In this document: piece after piece, positions 1 through 7,514 of the stretch | Numbering within the stretch: position 1 is the stretch's first letter | How the letters are laid out: each line of letters starts with the position of its first letter | Source of the DNA: Desulfobulbaceae bacterium | Lineage (GTDB): Bacteria; Desulfobacterota; Desulfobulbia; Desulfobulbales; SURF-16 | NCBI GenBank assembly: GCA_021160685.1 | Contig: JAGHCC010000057.1 | Coordinates: 1 to 8,573, forward strand | Direction: 5' to 3' | DNA length: 8,573 nucleotides | Translations under genes and position numbers: made by a program | The notes under the pieces: model-generated | Databases searched by the model: none | What the model was told of the DNA's origin: nothing | What the model saw: only the letters and a program-made list of their open reading frames with translations

Positions 1-72
1 AAAGGGTGGGACGCAAAGCCATCGGCCTACGTTTTTGCACATGCAAAAATAGGGTAGCGAGGTTGCCGGGCA
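1..72 (+). promoter_or_regulatory. GEMM-I (cyclic di-GMP class I) riboswitch aptamer, 5' end cut by window edge
   Basis: The sequence matches the GEMM-I core. The GGGACGCAAAGCC block is at 8-20, and GCC(18-20)/GGC(24-26) closes a short turn. CCTA(26-29) pairs with TAGG(50-53) below a variable stem TTTTTGC(32-38)/GCAAAAA(43-49). The conserved GGTAGC (53-58) and GGTTGCC (61-67) follow. The first bases (AAAG) look like the end of the GNRA tetraloop capping P1b, so the 5' P1/P1b strand lies outside the window. Family knowledge: these RNAs bind c-di-GMP, and the GEMM-Ib variant binds 3',3'-cGAMP. The discriminating base lies on the missing strand, so the ligand cannot be settled here. It sits directly upstream of an exported adhesin-like gene, a typical target. 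Confidence 0.9.
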
Positions 73-76
73 GGAT

Positions 77-122
77 CAGCACTTCTGGACTGATGCTACT
101 GGGCGTCAGACTGGAGGTGTTG
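77..122 (+). promoter_or_regulatory. SD-sequestering hairpin (riboswitch expression platform)
   Basis: Bases 77-88 can pair with 111-122 (12 pairs, four of them G-U). After an A/A mismatch at 89/110, bases 90-96 pair with 103-109 (seven pairs, one wobble), leaving a six-base loop at 97-102. The 3' arm contains the whole GGAGG Shine-Dalgarno (113-117) and ends two bases before the ATG at 125. An alternative stem, ATCAG(75-79)/CTGAT(90-94), uses parts of the same arms and is mutually exclusive with it. No poly-U tract follows, so control is more likely at translation initiation than by termination. Whether ligand turns expression on or off cannot be read from this sequence. Confidence 0.65.
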
Positions 123-124
123 CA

Positions 125-2773
125 ATGTTGTCAGGAAAGCCAAATTCTCGCCATTTTTTTCTTCCGTTTTTCTTTTTCTCTCTCTTTTTCTTCATAGCCT
201 CATTGGCTCAGGGCGCTGAGGTGCAATTGGCCTGGACCCCGAACAGTGAAGCAAATCTTGCTGGCTACAAAGTTTATTATGGCACAGTATCACGGGATTA
301 TACGACAATCATTGATGTCGGCAATCCGGAGGCTGTGGATAATCAGATTATCGTCACCCTCTCGGGCTTTTCTCCGGGCATCACCTATTACTATGCAGCC
401 ACTGCATATGACGTGGACGGCTTTGAAAGCGATTATTCCGATGAGGCAGTCTGGACATGTCCTCTGGATCCTGTTCCCACGGCCAATGAGATAACGTTGA
501 CCATTGCCGAGGACACGGTTGCCAATGGTCAGCTTGACGGAACCAGTCAGTGCGGTTTGTCATTATCCTTCGAGATTGTTAACAATGCTGCGCATGGTAC
601 GGTTTCCCTGCTGAACGCTGCAACCAGCGAGTTTACCTATACCCCTGTTCTGAACTTCAACGGCACGGACATCTTTACATACAAGGTCAGTGATGACAAC
701 GGAGAGTCCGAAATCGCCACTGTCACCATAAATGTTACCGCTGTTGATGACATCGCTGTGGCCGTAAATGATGCCATTTCCACTTCCTTTAATCAGGAGG
801 AATCAACCTTTGTCATAGAAATGGGTACGGTTATTGTTAATAAAGACTGGCAGACTGTTGAATTCAGTGAATCCTTTATCGATCCCATTGTTGTTGCTAA
901 ACCGGCAAGTCATCAAGACGAAAATCCTTGCGTTGTTCGGATTCAAAATATTACGAACACAGGTTTTGAGATTCGCCTGCAGAACTGGGATTATCTTGCC
1001 GATGACCATGGCGATGAAACCATAAGTTTTGTCGCGGTGGAACGCGGCAGCTTTGAGATGAGCGACGGAACTTTGGTTGAGGCGGGTAGTTTCGAGACAG
1101 ATAAGACTGACAAGTTTATCCAAATCTCTCTTGCTGAACCATGCAATGTGGTTCCGGTTATTGCCGCCTCAATTATCACAAATAATGGCTGGGATGCTGT
1201 TGTTGGCCGGATTCAAAATATCAGCACCACAGGTTTTGAATATAAATTGCAGGAACAGGAGGACAACGAATATTTTCACGTCATGGAGTCAATCAATTAT
1301 ATCGCCTGGGAGCCCTCCACCGGCAGGAATGGCCATCTTGTCTATGAAATCGGCGCAACCGCTGATGAGATGACCCATGAATGGCAGACTATTTCTTTCA
1401 ATGCGGATTTTAACGAGACTCCGATCATGATTGCCGATATGCAGACAACGGATGGCGATGATACAGCCAACCTGCGTTATAATGAGATGAACGCTTCCCA
1501 AATGCAAATCAAAATTACTGCAGAGCAGTCAAGCAACTCTGATACCAATCATACAACCGAAATCATCGGATTCATGGCCTTTGCGGTTGTTGATTTTGAT
1601 GGCGATCCGGATCAGGATGGTCTGACCACCGGCGCTGAGCTGGAGACCTATGGAACACTGCCCGAAATGATCGATACGGATCTGGACGGCCTCCATGACG
1701 GTGCCGAAGTGGATTTCTGGGGCGCTGACTGGAATGGCGATTTTGACCAGGACGGTGTTATCAATCTCCTGGATGCGGATTCGGATAATGACGGATATAC
1801 GGATGGCTTTGAAGCAGCCATGTCTTTTGATCCTGCTGACGACAGCTCACATCCTGCCGGTCCCGGCCTGGAAGTCGGAATGATTAAGGTGGATACGGAC
1901 TGGCAGCGGATCAGCTTTAACAACACATTTGTCAACCCGGTAGTGGTGGCAAAAATTGTCAGCCGGAACAATGATGATCCCTGCGTTATCCGCCTCAATA
2001 ACATCGACGCAGACGGATTTGAAATCCAACTGCAGGAATGGGATTACCAGGACGGTGTCCATGGCATCGAAAGTGTCAGCTACATGGTCATGGAACGCGG
2101 CAGCTATATTCTGGATGACGGAACCCTGGTGGAAGCAGGTCATTTCAGCAGCAATGAAATGTTATCCTTTGAAAATATAAATTTTACCCAGGAGTTCAAT
2201 CTCACTCCGGTGGTCACAGCGTCTATTGCCAGCTTCAACGGGACGACTACGGTTACCGGCAGGATGCATGATATCTCAACATCAGGTCTGAGCTTTATGT
2301 TGCAGGCACAGGAGGCCAACTACAAAAGTCATGTGGCTGAAACCGTTTCCTATATTGCCTGGGAGCCTTCTTCCGGCATCGTCAACGGTCATCAATATGA
2401 GGTCAGCATCATTACGGATTCCGTCGATCACGATGAAATTGATGTGGATTTAACCGGAAACTTTGACGAAATTCCAGTGGTACTGGCTGATATGCAAACA
2501 ACCGACGATGAGGATCCGTCCACAGTCCGTTGCGATAACAGTCAGGTTGACCGTTTTACTGTGCGGATTGAAGAAGAGCGGTCACAAAACTCGGAGATCT
2601 ACCATGCAACCGAGATCGTTGGCTACATGGCAATTGCTGTTGTTGATCTTGATGACGATCCGGATCCGGATCGTCTGAGCACCGGTGTTGAGCAGGAAAC
2701 CGAAGAAATACAGTCCGAAGAGGATTCAAAAAATGCCGTGTCGACGGCCGCAATAGTGTTCTTGGTAATATAA
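125..2773 (+). CDS. Exported multi-domain protein with Fn3, Ig/cadherin-like and duplicated H-type-lectin-like modules
   Basis: This is an 882-residue, probably secreted or surface-attached adhesin-like protein. The start is supported by GGAGG seven bases upstream. Residues 1-31 form a signal peptide with an extremely Phe-rich core (nine Phe in residues 11-23), likely cut near Ala28 or Ala31. Residues 32-111 resemble fibronectin III. Residues 118-207 resemble a cadherin/bacterial-Ig repeat (FNGTDIFTYKVSDDNG). Residues 229-489 and 580-840 are two copies of a three-part beta module. Each part ends in a strand such as ETISFVAVERG, ESINYIAWEP or TEIIGFMAFA, a pattern like H-type lectin domains. 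Residues 490-579 are an Asp-rich linker (DGDPDQDGL, DTDLDGLHDG, DADSDNDGYTDG) typical of TSP3-like or dockerin-like calcium sites. The acidic tail 841-882 resembles a decayed second linker and has no recognisable anchor. Binding specificity is unknown; the lectin assignment rests on pattern only. Confidence 0.85.
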   Translation: MLSGKPNSRHFFLPFFFFSLFFFIASLAQGAEVQLAWTPNSEANLAGYKVYYGTVSRDYTTIIDVGNPEAVDNQIIVTLSGFSPGITYYYAATAYDVDGFESDYSDEAVWTCPLDPVPTANEITLTIAEDTVANGQLDGTSQCGLSLSFEIVNNAAHGTVSLLNAATSEFTYTPVLNFNGTDIFTYKVSDDNGESEIATVTINVTAVDDIAVAVNDAISTSFNQEESTFVIEMGTVIVNKDWQTVEFSESFIDPIVVAKPASHQDENPCVVRIQNITNTGFEIRLQNWDYLADDHGDETISFVAVERGSFEMSDGTLVEAGSFETDKTDKFIQISLAEPCNVVPVIAASIITNNGWDAVVGRIQNISTTGFEYKLQEQEDNEYFHVMESINYIAWEPSTGRNGHLVYEIGATADEMTHEWQTISFNADFNETPIMIADMQTTDGDDTANLRYNEMNASQMQIKITAEQSSNSDTNHTTEIIGFMAFAVVDFDGDPDQDGLTTGAELETYGTLPEMIDTDLDGLHDGAEVDFWGADWNGDFDQDGVINLLDADSDNDGYTDGFEAAMSFDPADDSSHPAGPGLEVGMIKVDTDWQRISFNNTFVNPVVVAKIVSRNNDDPCVIRLNNIDADGFEIQLQEWDYQDGVHGIESVSYMVMERGSYILDDGTLVEAGHFSSNEMLSFENINFTQEFNLTPVVTASIASFNGTTTVTGRMHDISTSGLSFMLQAQEANYKSHVAETVSYIAWEPSSGIVNGHQYEVSIITDSVDHDEIDVDLTGNFDEIPVVLADMQTTDDEDPSTVRCDNSQVDRFTVRIEEERSQNSEIYHATEIVGYMAIAVVDLDDDPDPDRLSTGVEQETEEIQSEEDSKNAVSTAAIVFLVI
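809..1591 (+). repeat. H-type-lectin-like module, copy 1 (coding repeat)
   Basis: Encodes residues 229-489 of the exported protein: three successive beta domains of about 80-95 residues. It matches copy 2 with an offset of 351 residues (1053 bases); for example VERGSF at 305 aligns with MERGSY at 656, and YIAWEPSTG at 392 with YIAWEPSSG at 743. Identity is clear in protein but patchy in DNA, so the duplication is old. Confidence 0.8.
1862..2644 (+). repeat. H-type-lectin-like module, copy 2 (coding repeat)
   Basis: Encodes residues 580-840, parallel to copy 1 over its full length, again with three beta domains ending in ESVSYMVMERG, ETVSYIAWEP and TEIVGYMAIA. It is followed by DLDDDPDPD, the start of a linker like the one after copy 1 (DFDGDPDQD), which then degenerates. 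Confidence 0.8.
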
Positions 2774-2792
2774 TTTTACCTTGTAAGACTGA

Positions 2793-2903
2793 TTATTGTG
2801 GAGAACATTCCGCGTTCAACATTTTGTTCCCGATGGATTTGAAGGAGCGCTCCCCGGGTGTGACGCATATGTCGTTGGCTACATGGCAATTGCCGGTCTG
2901 TAA
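2793..2903 (+). pseudogene. Relic 3' end of a further lectin-like module
   Basis: This stretch lies after the stop of the exported-protein gene and in a different frame from it. It reads open without a start codon and ends VVGYMAIAGL-stop. That ending matches the terminal strand of copy 2 (IVGYMAIAVV). A 22-base DNA identity links 2616-2637 to 2872-2893. The upstream part of the fragment aligns only loosely with residues 811-829. In-frame stops at 2784 and 2790 and the lack of a start make expression unlikely. It is best read as the original C-terminus of a longer ancestor, left after a deletion or frame-disrupting rearrangement. Confidence 0.6.
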
Positions 2904-2942
2904 ATCTTGCCGGAACAATTTGTCTGATTTTTAAACAAACAG

Positions 2943-2981
2943 AAAAGCCGGGATAACCATTATGGATATCCCGGCTTTTTT
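2943..2981. terminator. Bidirectional intrinsic terminator between convergent genes
   Basis: A perfect nine-base stem, GCCGGGATA (2947-2955) with TATCCCGGC (2967-2975), is extended by flanking A and T runs. CCA/TGG pairing continues inside the loop. Six T's follow on the + strand (2976-2981), and four A's before the stem give a T run on the - strand. It can therefore end transcription of the exported-protein gene and of the leftward RSH gene, whose stop is about 60 bases away. Confidence 0.9.
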
Positions 2982-3040
2982 ATTATGATTTCTGAAAATA
3001 AAAATCACTCGTTTATTTCCAGGATGTTTCGTCCCACCTG

Positions 3041-5152
3041 CTATTGTTCCAGGACAAATTCATACTCGACCTTTGTCTTGGTGAAATGTTGCAGGACATG
3101 TTTCAACTCCAGCAGGTTATCCACCTGGAAATTCACCTCCCAGGCCGTGGTGGCTGAGGCTCGCTTGGCCAGAGAGATAACGTCGATGATTTTCATTTCC
3201 ACCGGCGCCACACTGAGCAGCATAAAGACCCGGTTTCGCTCAAAATTTTTCAAAATATGCAGGGTCTGATTTTTTTTCACCCTGGTTTTTTTCAACTGCC
3301 AGCGAACCTGAACAACATCCTCTCTCTGCAAACGCAAAGATTTAAATTTAGGGCAATCCTTACGATGGACGGACAGTCCACGTTCACTGAGCAGGGCGTG
3401 CAATCTTTTTTCGGTGGGTATAGGATTGCAACACTGGGAGAGTTTGATGCAATCCGAATCCAGACTATCCAGATCAATCATATTGAAAGCCCCGGTCGGA
3501 GGCTGGAGAGTGACACGATCGGCATAGAGACCGTTTTTAACCTCATAAATCAGTTCCCGTAAACGCAGACGGCCCTGACCCAGGGCCTGAAAGAGTTCAT
3601 TGATATCCTTGAGATTAAAATATTCGAGAATATTCGCCATCCCTTCTTTTTCAAGAATTTCAAAAGGAATACCGTACCGTCTCAACTCCTGGCGCATAAT
3701 GGATTGGCCGACTATGGCAGCCAGGCCCAGACGGTGCTGGCGAAATGTCCGGGATACGGTAGCACGGGCACGGGGTGACTGGCAAAGCCTCAGAATTGAC
3801 GGTTCAAAGCGGACTGGTTTTTTCTGGGTGATGATTTTTATCCGATCACCATCCTGTAAAACATGATCCATCTCGACACGTTTATTTCTGACCATGGCAT
3901 GGGTGCAATGGGAGCCGACTTCAGTATGCACCTTAAAGGCGAAATCGAGCACGATACTTTGTACAGGCAGGCAGATCCTGTCACCGTTTGGCGTGTACGT
4001 GTAAATTTCCTTCTTGCCGCTGGCCTCAATAACGTCATGATATGACAGACTGTCGTCAGCCCCGAGAATTGTGAACATCTCCCTGATTTCTTGTGCAAAC
4101 CCCGTAGGAACCGTACCCTTGGTCAGCCATTGTCTGATAATGCCGTTTCTGGCGGAGGTCATCATCGGCCTGGTACGGATTTTGAAAAGATAGTTCTGGC
4201 CTTTTATATTTGCCCGGGCATGAAGGCTTTGGTAAGCAGTAGGTTTGGGATTTGCGATGAAATCACGAATGGTCCGCGGTATTGGCGGAAAATGTTGATT
4301 GATAATGCCAAGGGCCCGATAGCAGGATTGAATATCCTCGACAATAATGATCATCTCCATGGGATTTTCAATTTCCCTGGAAAGTGTTTTCAGGCCAATA
4401 TTATAATAAGCCCATAAACCTTTCGCCTTGATTCTCACTTCCGATGAGAGCCAGACCCGATCAAGTTCTTCCTGCAGTTTTTCTTTGATGGAAAGGACTT
4501 CGTCCAAGATTTCGAGTTTACGAATAGAGTACAGCACCCGCTGACTCTGCTTGGGGAACTTATAGCTGAGCGCCAGATCATAAAGTTCACGTTTTAAACC
4601 AAAAAGGCCCATGACGCCGGCCATGGGGGCATAAACACCTAAGGTTTCATCGGCGATCTTCTGGCGCTTATGTTTTGGCATGGCAGCCATTGTCCGCAGA
4701 TTATGGAGCCGGTCGGCAAGTTTGACCAGCATGATTTCAATACGGGACGCCGCGCCTGAAAAAAGCTTCCGGTGAACAAGCCTGTAAAAAGTTTGCCGAT
4801 CACCACTGAAATGACTGATCTTGGTGCAACCGTCAACAATGGCCTCAACATGTTTCCCAAACAGCTCCCCAATAAGTTCAGGAGTGACCTCTTCCACGTC
4901 CTCCACCGTGTCATGCAGCACCGCAGCGGCAAGGGTTTCAGGATCGGTGACGCCAAGTTCTTCCACCAGGATCTGGGCAACCAGGCAGGGATGGCTGACA
5001 TAAGCCTCCCCTGATTTTCGCTTTTGGTACTGATGGGCCTCCACGGCAAAAGAAAAGGCTTTCCAGAAAAGCTTGGCCTCTCCTTCTTGATTACCGAGAT
5101 AGTCTTCCATACGGTCACAGAAGGCTGCTATGTCAAAATGATTCATTGGCAT
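3041..5152 (-). CDS. spoT: RelA/SpoT-family (RSH) protein, probable (p)ppGpp hydrolase with degenerate synthetase domain
   Basis: A cytoplasmic 703-residue protein with full long-RSH architecture. The N-terminal HD hydrolase keeps its set of metal and substrate residues: Arg45, His54, His80-Asp81, Glu84-Asp85 and KLADRLHN with Asp147 and Asn151. The synthetase-like domain (about 205-345) aligns well (IPRTIRDFIANPKPTAYQSL) but lacks key residues. Asn263 replaces the catalytic Asp, Ile269 the following Arg, and Leu322 the Glu of EIQIRT. AEYGVAAHW has become ARNGIIRQW. TGS follows at about 383-443, a helical region to about 545, the CC zinc-finger/RIS segment (LSQCCNPIP and VHRKDC, 571-600), and an ACT domain at about 625-703. 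The likely role is ppGpp breakdown, with a separate synthetase elsewhere in the genome. No strong SD precedes the ATG; a second ATG lies two codons in. Confidence 0.9.
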   Translation of the reverse strand: MPMNHFDIAAFCDRMEDYLGNQEGEAKLFWKAFSFAVEAHQYQKRKSGEAYVSHPCLVAQILVEELGVTDPETLAAAVLHDTVEDVEEVTPELIGELFGKHVEAIVDGCTKISHFSGDRQTFYRLVHRKLFSGAASRIEIMLVKLADRLHNLRTMAAMPKHKRQKIADETLGVYAPMAGVMGLFGLKRELYDLALSYKFPKQSQRVLYSIRKLEILDEVLSIKEKLQEELDRVWLSSEVRIKAKGLWAYYNIGLKTLSREIENPMEMIIIVEDIQSCYRALGIINQHFPPIPRTIRDFIANPKPTAYQSLHARANIKGQNYLFKIRTRPMMTSARNGIIRQWLTKGTVPTGFAQEIREMFTILGADDSLSYHDVIEASGKKEIYTYTPNGDRICLPVQSIVLDFAFKVHTEVGSHCTHAMVRNKRVEMDHVLQDGDRIKIITQKKPVRFEPSILRLCQSPRARATVSRTFRQHRLGLAAIVGQSIMRQELRRYGIPFEILEKEGMANILEYFNLKDINELFQALGQGRLRLRELIYEVKNGLYADRVTLQPPTGAFNMIDLDSLDSDCIKLSQCCNPIPTEKRLHALLSERGLSVHRKDCPKFKSLRLQREDVVQVRWQLKKTRVKKNQTLHILKNFERNRVFMLLSVAPVEMKIIDVISLAKRASATTAWEVNFQVDNLLELKHVLQHFTKTKVEYEFVLEQ

Positions 5153-5198
5153 TATTTTATTTTAGTTCCAATCTAAGCTGTTCTGTCTGATTTTTTTA

Positions 5199-5227
5199 TT
5201 TATGGTATATTCTGAACAAAATGGCAA
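5199..5227 (-). promoter_or_regulatory. Putative sigma-70-type promoter for the RSH gene
   Basis: Read on the - strand, TTGCCA (5227-5222; five of six matches to TTGACA) and CATAAA (5204-5199; four of six to TATAAT) are separated by exactly 17 bases. This would give a leader of about 40 bases before the ATG at 5152. It overlaps the rightward promoter candidate. Confidence 0.45.
5203..5211 (+). promoter_or_regulatory. Putative extended -10 promoter element toward rnr
   Basis: TGGTATATT fits an extended -10 (TGn plus TATATT). The best -35 at 17-base spacing (5183-5188, CTGTCT) is weak. The predicted start of transcription is near 5218, about 100 bases before the rnr start codon. Confidence 0.4.
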
Positions 5228-5292
5228 GAGTAACCGAGGAATTAAAAAAGGGGCGGATAGGCCCTTATGTCCCTGACGATCTGTACTTCTGA
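5221..5292 (+). CDS. Possible 23-residue leader ORF upstream of rnr (unproven)
   Basis: An ATG at 5221 opens 23 codons, starting MARVTEELKKG and ending VPDDLYF, and stops at TGA 5290-5292, 23 bases before the rnr start. There is no Shine-Dalgarno. However, the predicted transcription start from the extended -10 falls within a few bases of this ATG, so a leaderless transcript is conceivable. The composition is protein-like, but an ORF this short also occurs by chance. I do not recognise the peptide. Confidence 0.2.
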   Translation: MARVTEELKKGRIGPYVPDDLYF

Positions 5293-5315
5293 AGCTTTTC
5301 AAAAGGAAAACCAAC

Positions 5316-7514
5316 TTGGCACGAAAAAAACGCTCCATGAAAAAACGGCCCCCTCCACGCAGAAGGCATCAATACACCCGCCAAAACGATCACGAAAATA
5401 AAACACTTTCGTCGTGGCGACTCTTTGACGTTTCAATGGATGACCTGATCTCCTTCATCTATCTTAACGGCGGTGAAACCGGTTTAAAGGAACTCATTAA
5501 ACACTTTGATCTTTCCCGCACCCAGGGCAAAATTCTCCAGGAAGAACTTACTCAACTTTGCCAACAGAAGCTTGTATACTCTTGTGGCTCTAAACGCTAT
5601 CGTCTCAACAAGAAGCTCTTTCCCGCCGGCGTCATCTCCGTTCATCCCCGGGGATTCGGCTTCGTGACTTTGGACGAATTGCCGCCTGACGGCCGGGATC
5701 TCTTTGTTCCTGCCCGTCATACGGGATCAGCAATGCACACTGACCGGGTTCTTCTGCAAATTTTGAAACAACGGCGGGGGGGACGCGTGGAGGCAAGGGT
5801 GGTGCATATCCTCAAACGTGGAACCACCCATCTTGTCGGCACCTATGTTGCCGGTCGAACCGGAATGGTCATCCCCCAGGATCCCCATTTTCCCTTCCAT
5901 ATTCTTATTCGCAGGGAACAGTCCTGCGGGGCGAAAAACGGCGAGGCCGTGGTTGCCGAACTTGGTGAAATCAGACCCAAGCAACGCAATGTCAGCGGCC
6001 GCATTATTGAAGTGCTTGGCGATCCGGCCAGTACCAAGGTGCAGATGGAAATGGTGATCAGGCAATTCAAGCTGCCCCGTGAATTTGATGACTCAACCCT
6101 GCAGGAAACCGAAAAAATAAGCTCCAAAGTGGAAGTCGGTCCGGAGCGGGAGGATTTGCGGGAAATACCGCATGTCACCATTGACGGAGAAACAGCGCGA
6201 GATTTTGATGATGGCGTGGCCGTTGTCAAAACGAAAAAAGGTTTTCGTCTCTATGTCAGCATCGCCGATGTCAGCCACTATGTTACTTCGGGCTCTTCCC
6301 TTGACAGAGACGCATATTTACGGGGCACAAGCGTCTATTTTCCCACCGGTGTGCTGCCCATGCTGCCGGAGAGGCTGTCCAATCATCTTTGCAGCTTAAA
6401 TCCAGATGAAGACCGTTATGCTTTTACAGCTGTTCTCGATTTTGACCCGGAAGGGAGCAGGCTTAACCAGCGTTTCTGTAAATCCGTGATCATAAGCAAG
6501 GCTCGCCTGACGTATACGCAGGTCAAACAGATCGTGGTGGATCGGGATTCCCAGGCATGCGCACAATACAATGATCTTCTGCCCCAGCTCAAATGGATGG
6601 CCGATCTTGGCCAACTTCTTGAGAAAAAAAGAATGGCACGAGGCAGTATTGGCTTTGACATGCCGGAAGTCGGGGTTGAGATAGGCCCGGACGGCCGGAT
6701 TGCCAATATCGTAAGGCGAGAACGGAATCAGGCCCATAAGATTATCGAGGAATTCATGCTGGCCGCCAATGAGGCCGTGGCCGAGACCTTTGCCCGACAT
6801 GATTTTCCGGCCATTTACCGGATCCATGAAAAGCCGGATGAGATCAAGGTGGCCGAGTTTGTTCACTTTCTCCAGACCCTGGGTTATGAATTGCCGACTG
6901 AAACGATTTCTCCCGGATGGTTTAATAAAGTTCTGTCATTGACCAGGGGCACGAAGCATGAATACATTGCCAACAATCTGCTTCTGCGTGCCATGAAACA
7001 GGCCCGCTACTCACCTGATAATGTGGGTCATTTTGGCCTGGCCGCTTCCTGTTATACCCATTTCACTTCGCCGATCCGCCGTTATCCAGACCTGATGGTC
7101 CATCGCGCCCTGGCCGCGCTGATCAGCCACAGTCAGCCGCCGGAAGGGATTGCCCTCAATGAGGCCGGCGAATTTCTGTCCCGGCGGGAACGGGCAGCTA
7201 CGGAGGCGGAATGGGCTCTGCTTGACCGTTTAAAAGTCCTTTATATGGCAGATAAGGTAGGACAGAGTTTCAAGGGAATGATCTCCGGCGTGACTTCCTT
7301 CGGTATTTTTATTGAGTTAAGCAATATTTTTGTGAACGGCGCGGTGCGCATGAGTGACCTGAAAGGCGATTATTATCATTTTGATGAAAAAAATTACCGT
7401 TTGCTCGGGGAGCGCACCGGCTCAATCTTCCAGATCGGTGATGAGATCCGGGTTAAGCTTGTCAAGGCTGACATGCAGCTTTACCGGCTCGAATTTGTCG
7501 TGGATGAAGAGTAA
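5316..7514 (+). CDS. rnr: Ribonuclease R (3'-to-5' exoribonuclease, RNB family)
   Basis: RNase R degrades structured RNA processively from the 3' end in mRNA and rRNA turnover. The 732-residue protein is somewhat shorter than the E. coli enzyme. It has a very basic N-terminus (KKRSMKKRPPPRRR) and a winged-helix domain (about 35-100). Cold-shock/OB domains lie at about 103-235, the RNB catalytic domain at about 280-600, and a C-terminal S1 domain at about 646-730. The active-site Asp cluster is intact in TIDGETARDFDDG (Asp290, 296, 298, 299), as are THFTSPIRRYPDLMVHR and its Arg588-589. The start is TTG with AGGA eight bases upstream; the ATG at 5337 is an alternative that would remove seven residues. 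The stop TAA is supplied by an inserted MITE. It heads an operon with a tRNA methyltransferase. Confidence 0.95.
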   Translation: MARKKRSMKKRPPPRRRHQYTRQNDHENKTLSSWRLFDVSMDDLISFIYLNGGETGLKELIKHFDLSRTQGKILQEELTQLCQQKLVYSCGSKRYRLNKKLFPAGVISVHPRGFGFVTLDELPPDGRDLFVPARHTGSAMHTDRVLLQILKQRRGGRVEARVVHILKRGTTHLVGTYVAGRTGMVIPQDPHFPFHILIRREQSCGAKNGEAVVAELGEIRPKQRNVSGRIIEVLGDPASTKVQMEMVIRQFKLPREFDDSTLQETEKISSKVEVGPEREDLREIPHVTIDGETARDFDDGVAVVKTKKGFRLYVSIADVSHYVTSGSSLDRDAYLRGTSVYFPTGVLPMLPERLSNHLCSLNPDEDRYAFTAVLDFDPEGSRLNQRFCKSVIISKARLTYTQVKQIVVDRDSQACAQYNDLLPQLKWMADLGQLLEKKRMARGSIGFDMPEVGVEIGPDGRIANIVRRERNQAHKIIEEFMLAANEAVAETFARHDFPAIYRIHEKPDEIKVAEFVHFLQTLGYELPTETISPGWFNKVLSLTRGTKHEYIANNLLLRAMKQARYSPDNVGHFGLAASCYTHFTSPIRRYPDLMVHRALAALISHSQPPEGIALNEAGEFLSRRERAATEAEWALLDRLKVLYMADKVGQSFKGMISGVTSFGIFIELSNIFVNGAVRMSDLKGDYYHFDEKNYRLLGERTGSIFQIGDEIRVKLVKADMQLYRLEFVVDEE
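7503..7510 (+). repeat. Target-site duplication, left copy
   Basis: GATGAAGA, identical to 7666-7673. It encodes the last residues of RNase R (Asp-Glu-Glu, shared with the first G of the element). The match runs two more bases (GT) because the element and the downstream gene both begin with GT. Confidence 0.75.

Noticed and set aside
6..197. 63-residue ORF at the left edge
   Set aside because: It lies over the riboswitch and hairpin and runs out of frame into the start of the well-supported exported-protein gene.
2844..2853. GGAGCGCTCC palindrome as an operator
   Set aside because: It is a ten-base palindrome inside the relic coding fragment, far from any promoter; chance is the simpler explanation.
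4639..5118. 159-residue - strand ORF
   Set aside because: It is an out-of-frame shadow of the RSH hydrolase domain and shows no motifs of its own.
5249..5269. Attenuator hairpin in the rnr leader
   Set aside because: AAGGG/CCCTT pairing is only five bases, with no T tract after it.
6396..6866. 156-residue - strand ORF
   Set aside because: It is antisense to the RNB catalytic domain of rnr and shows no recognisable domain or ribosome site.
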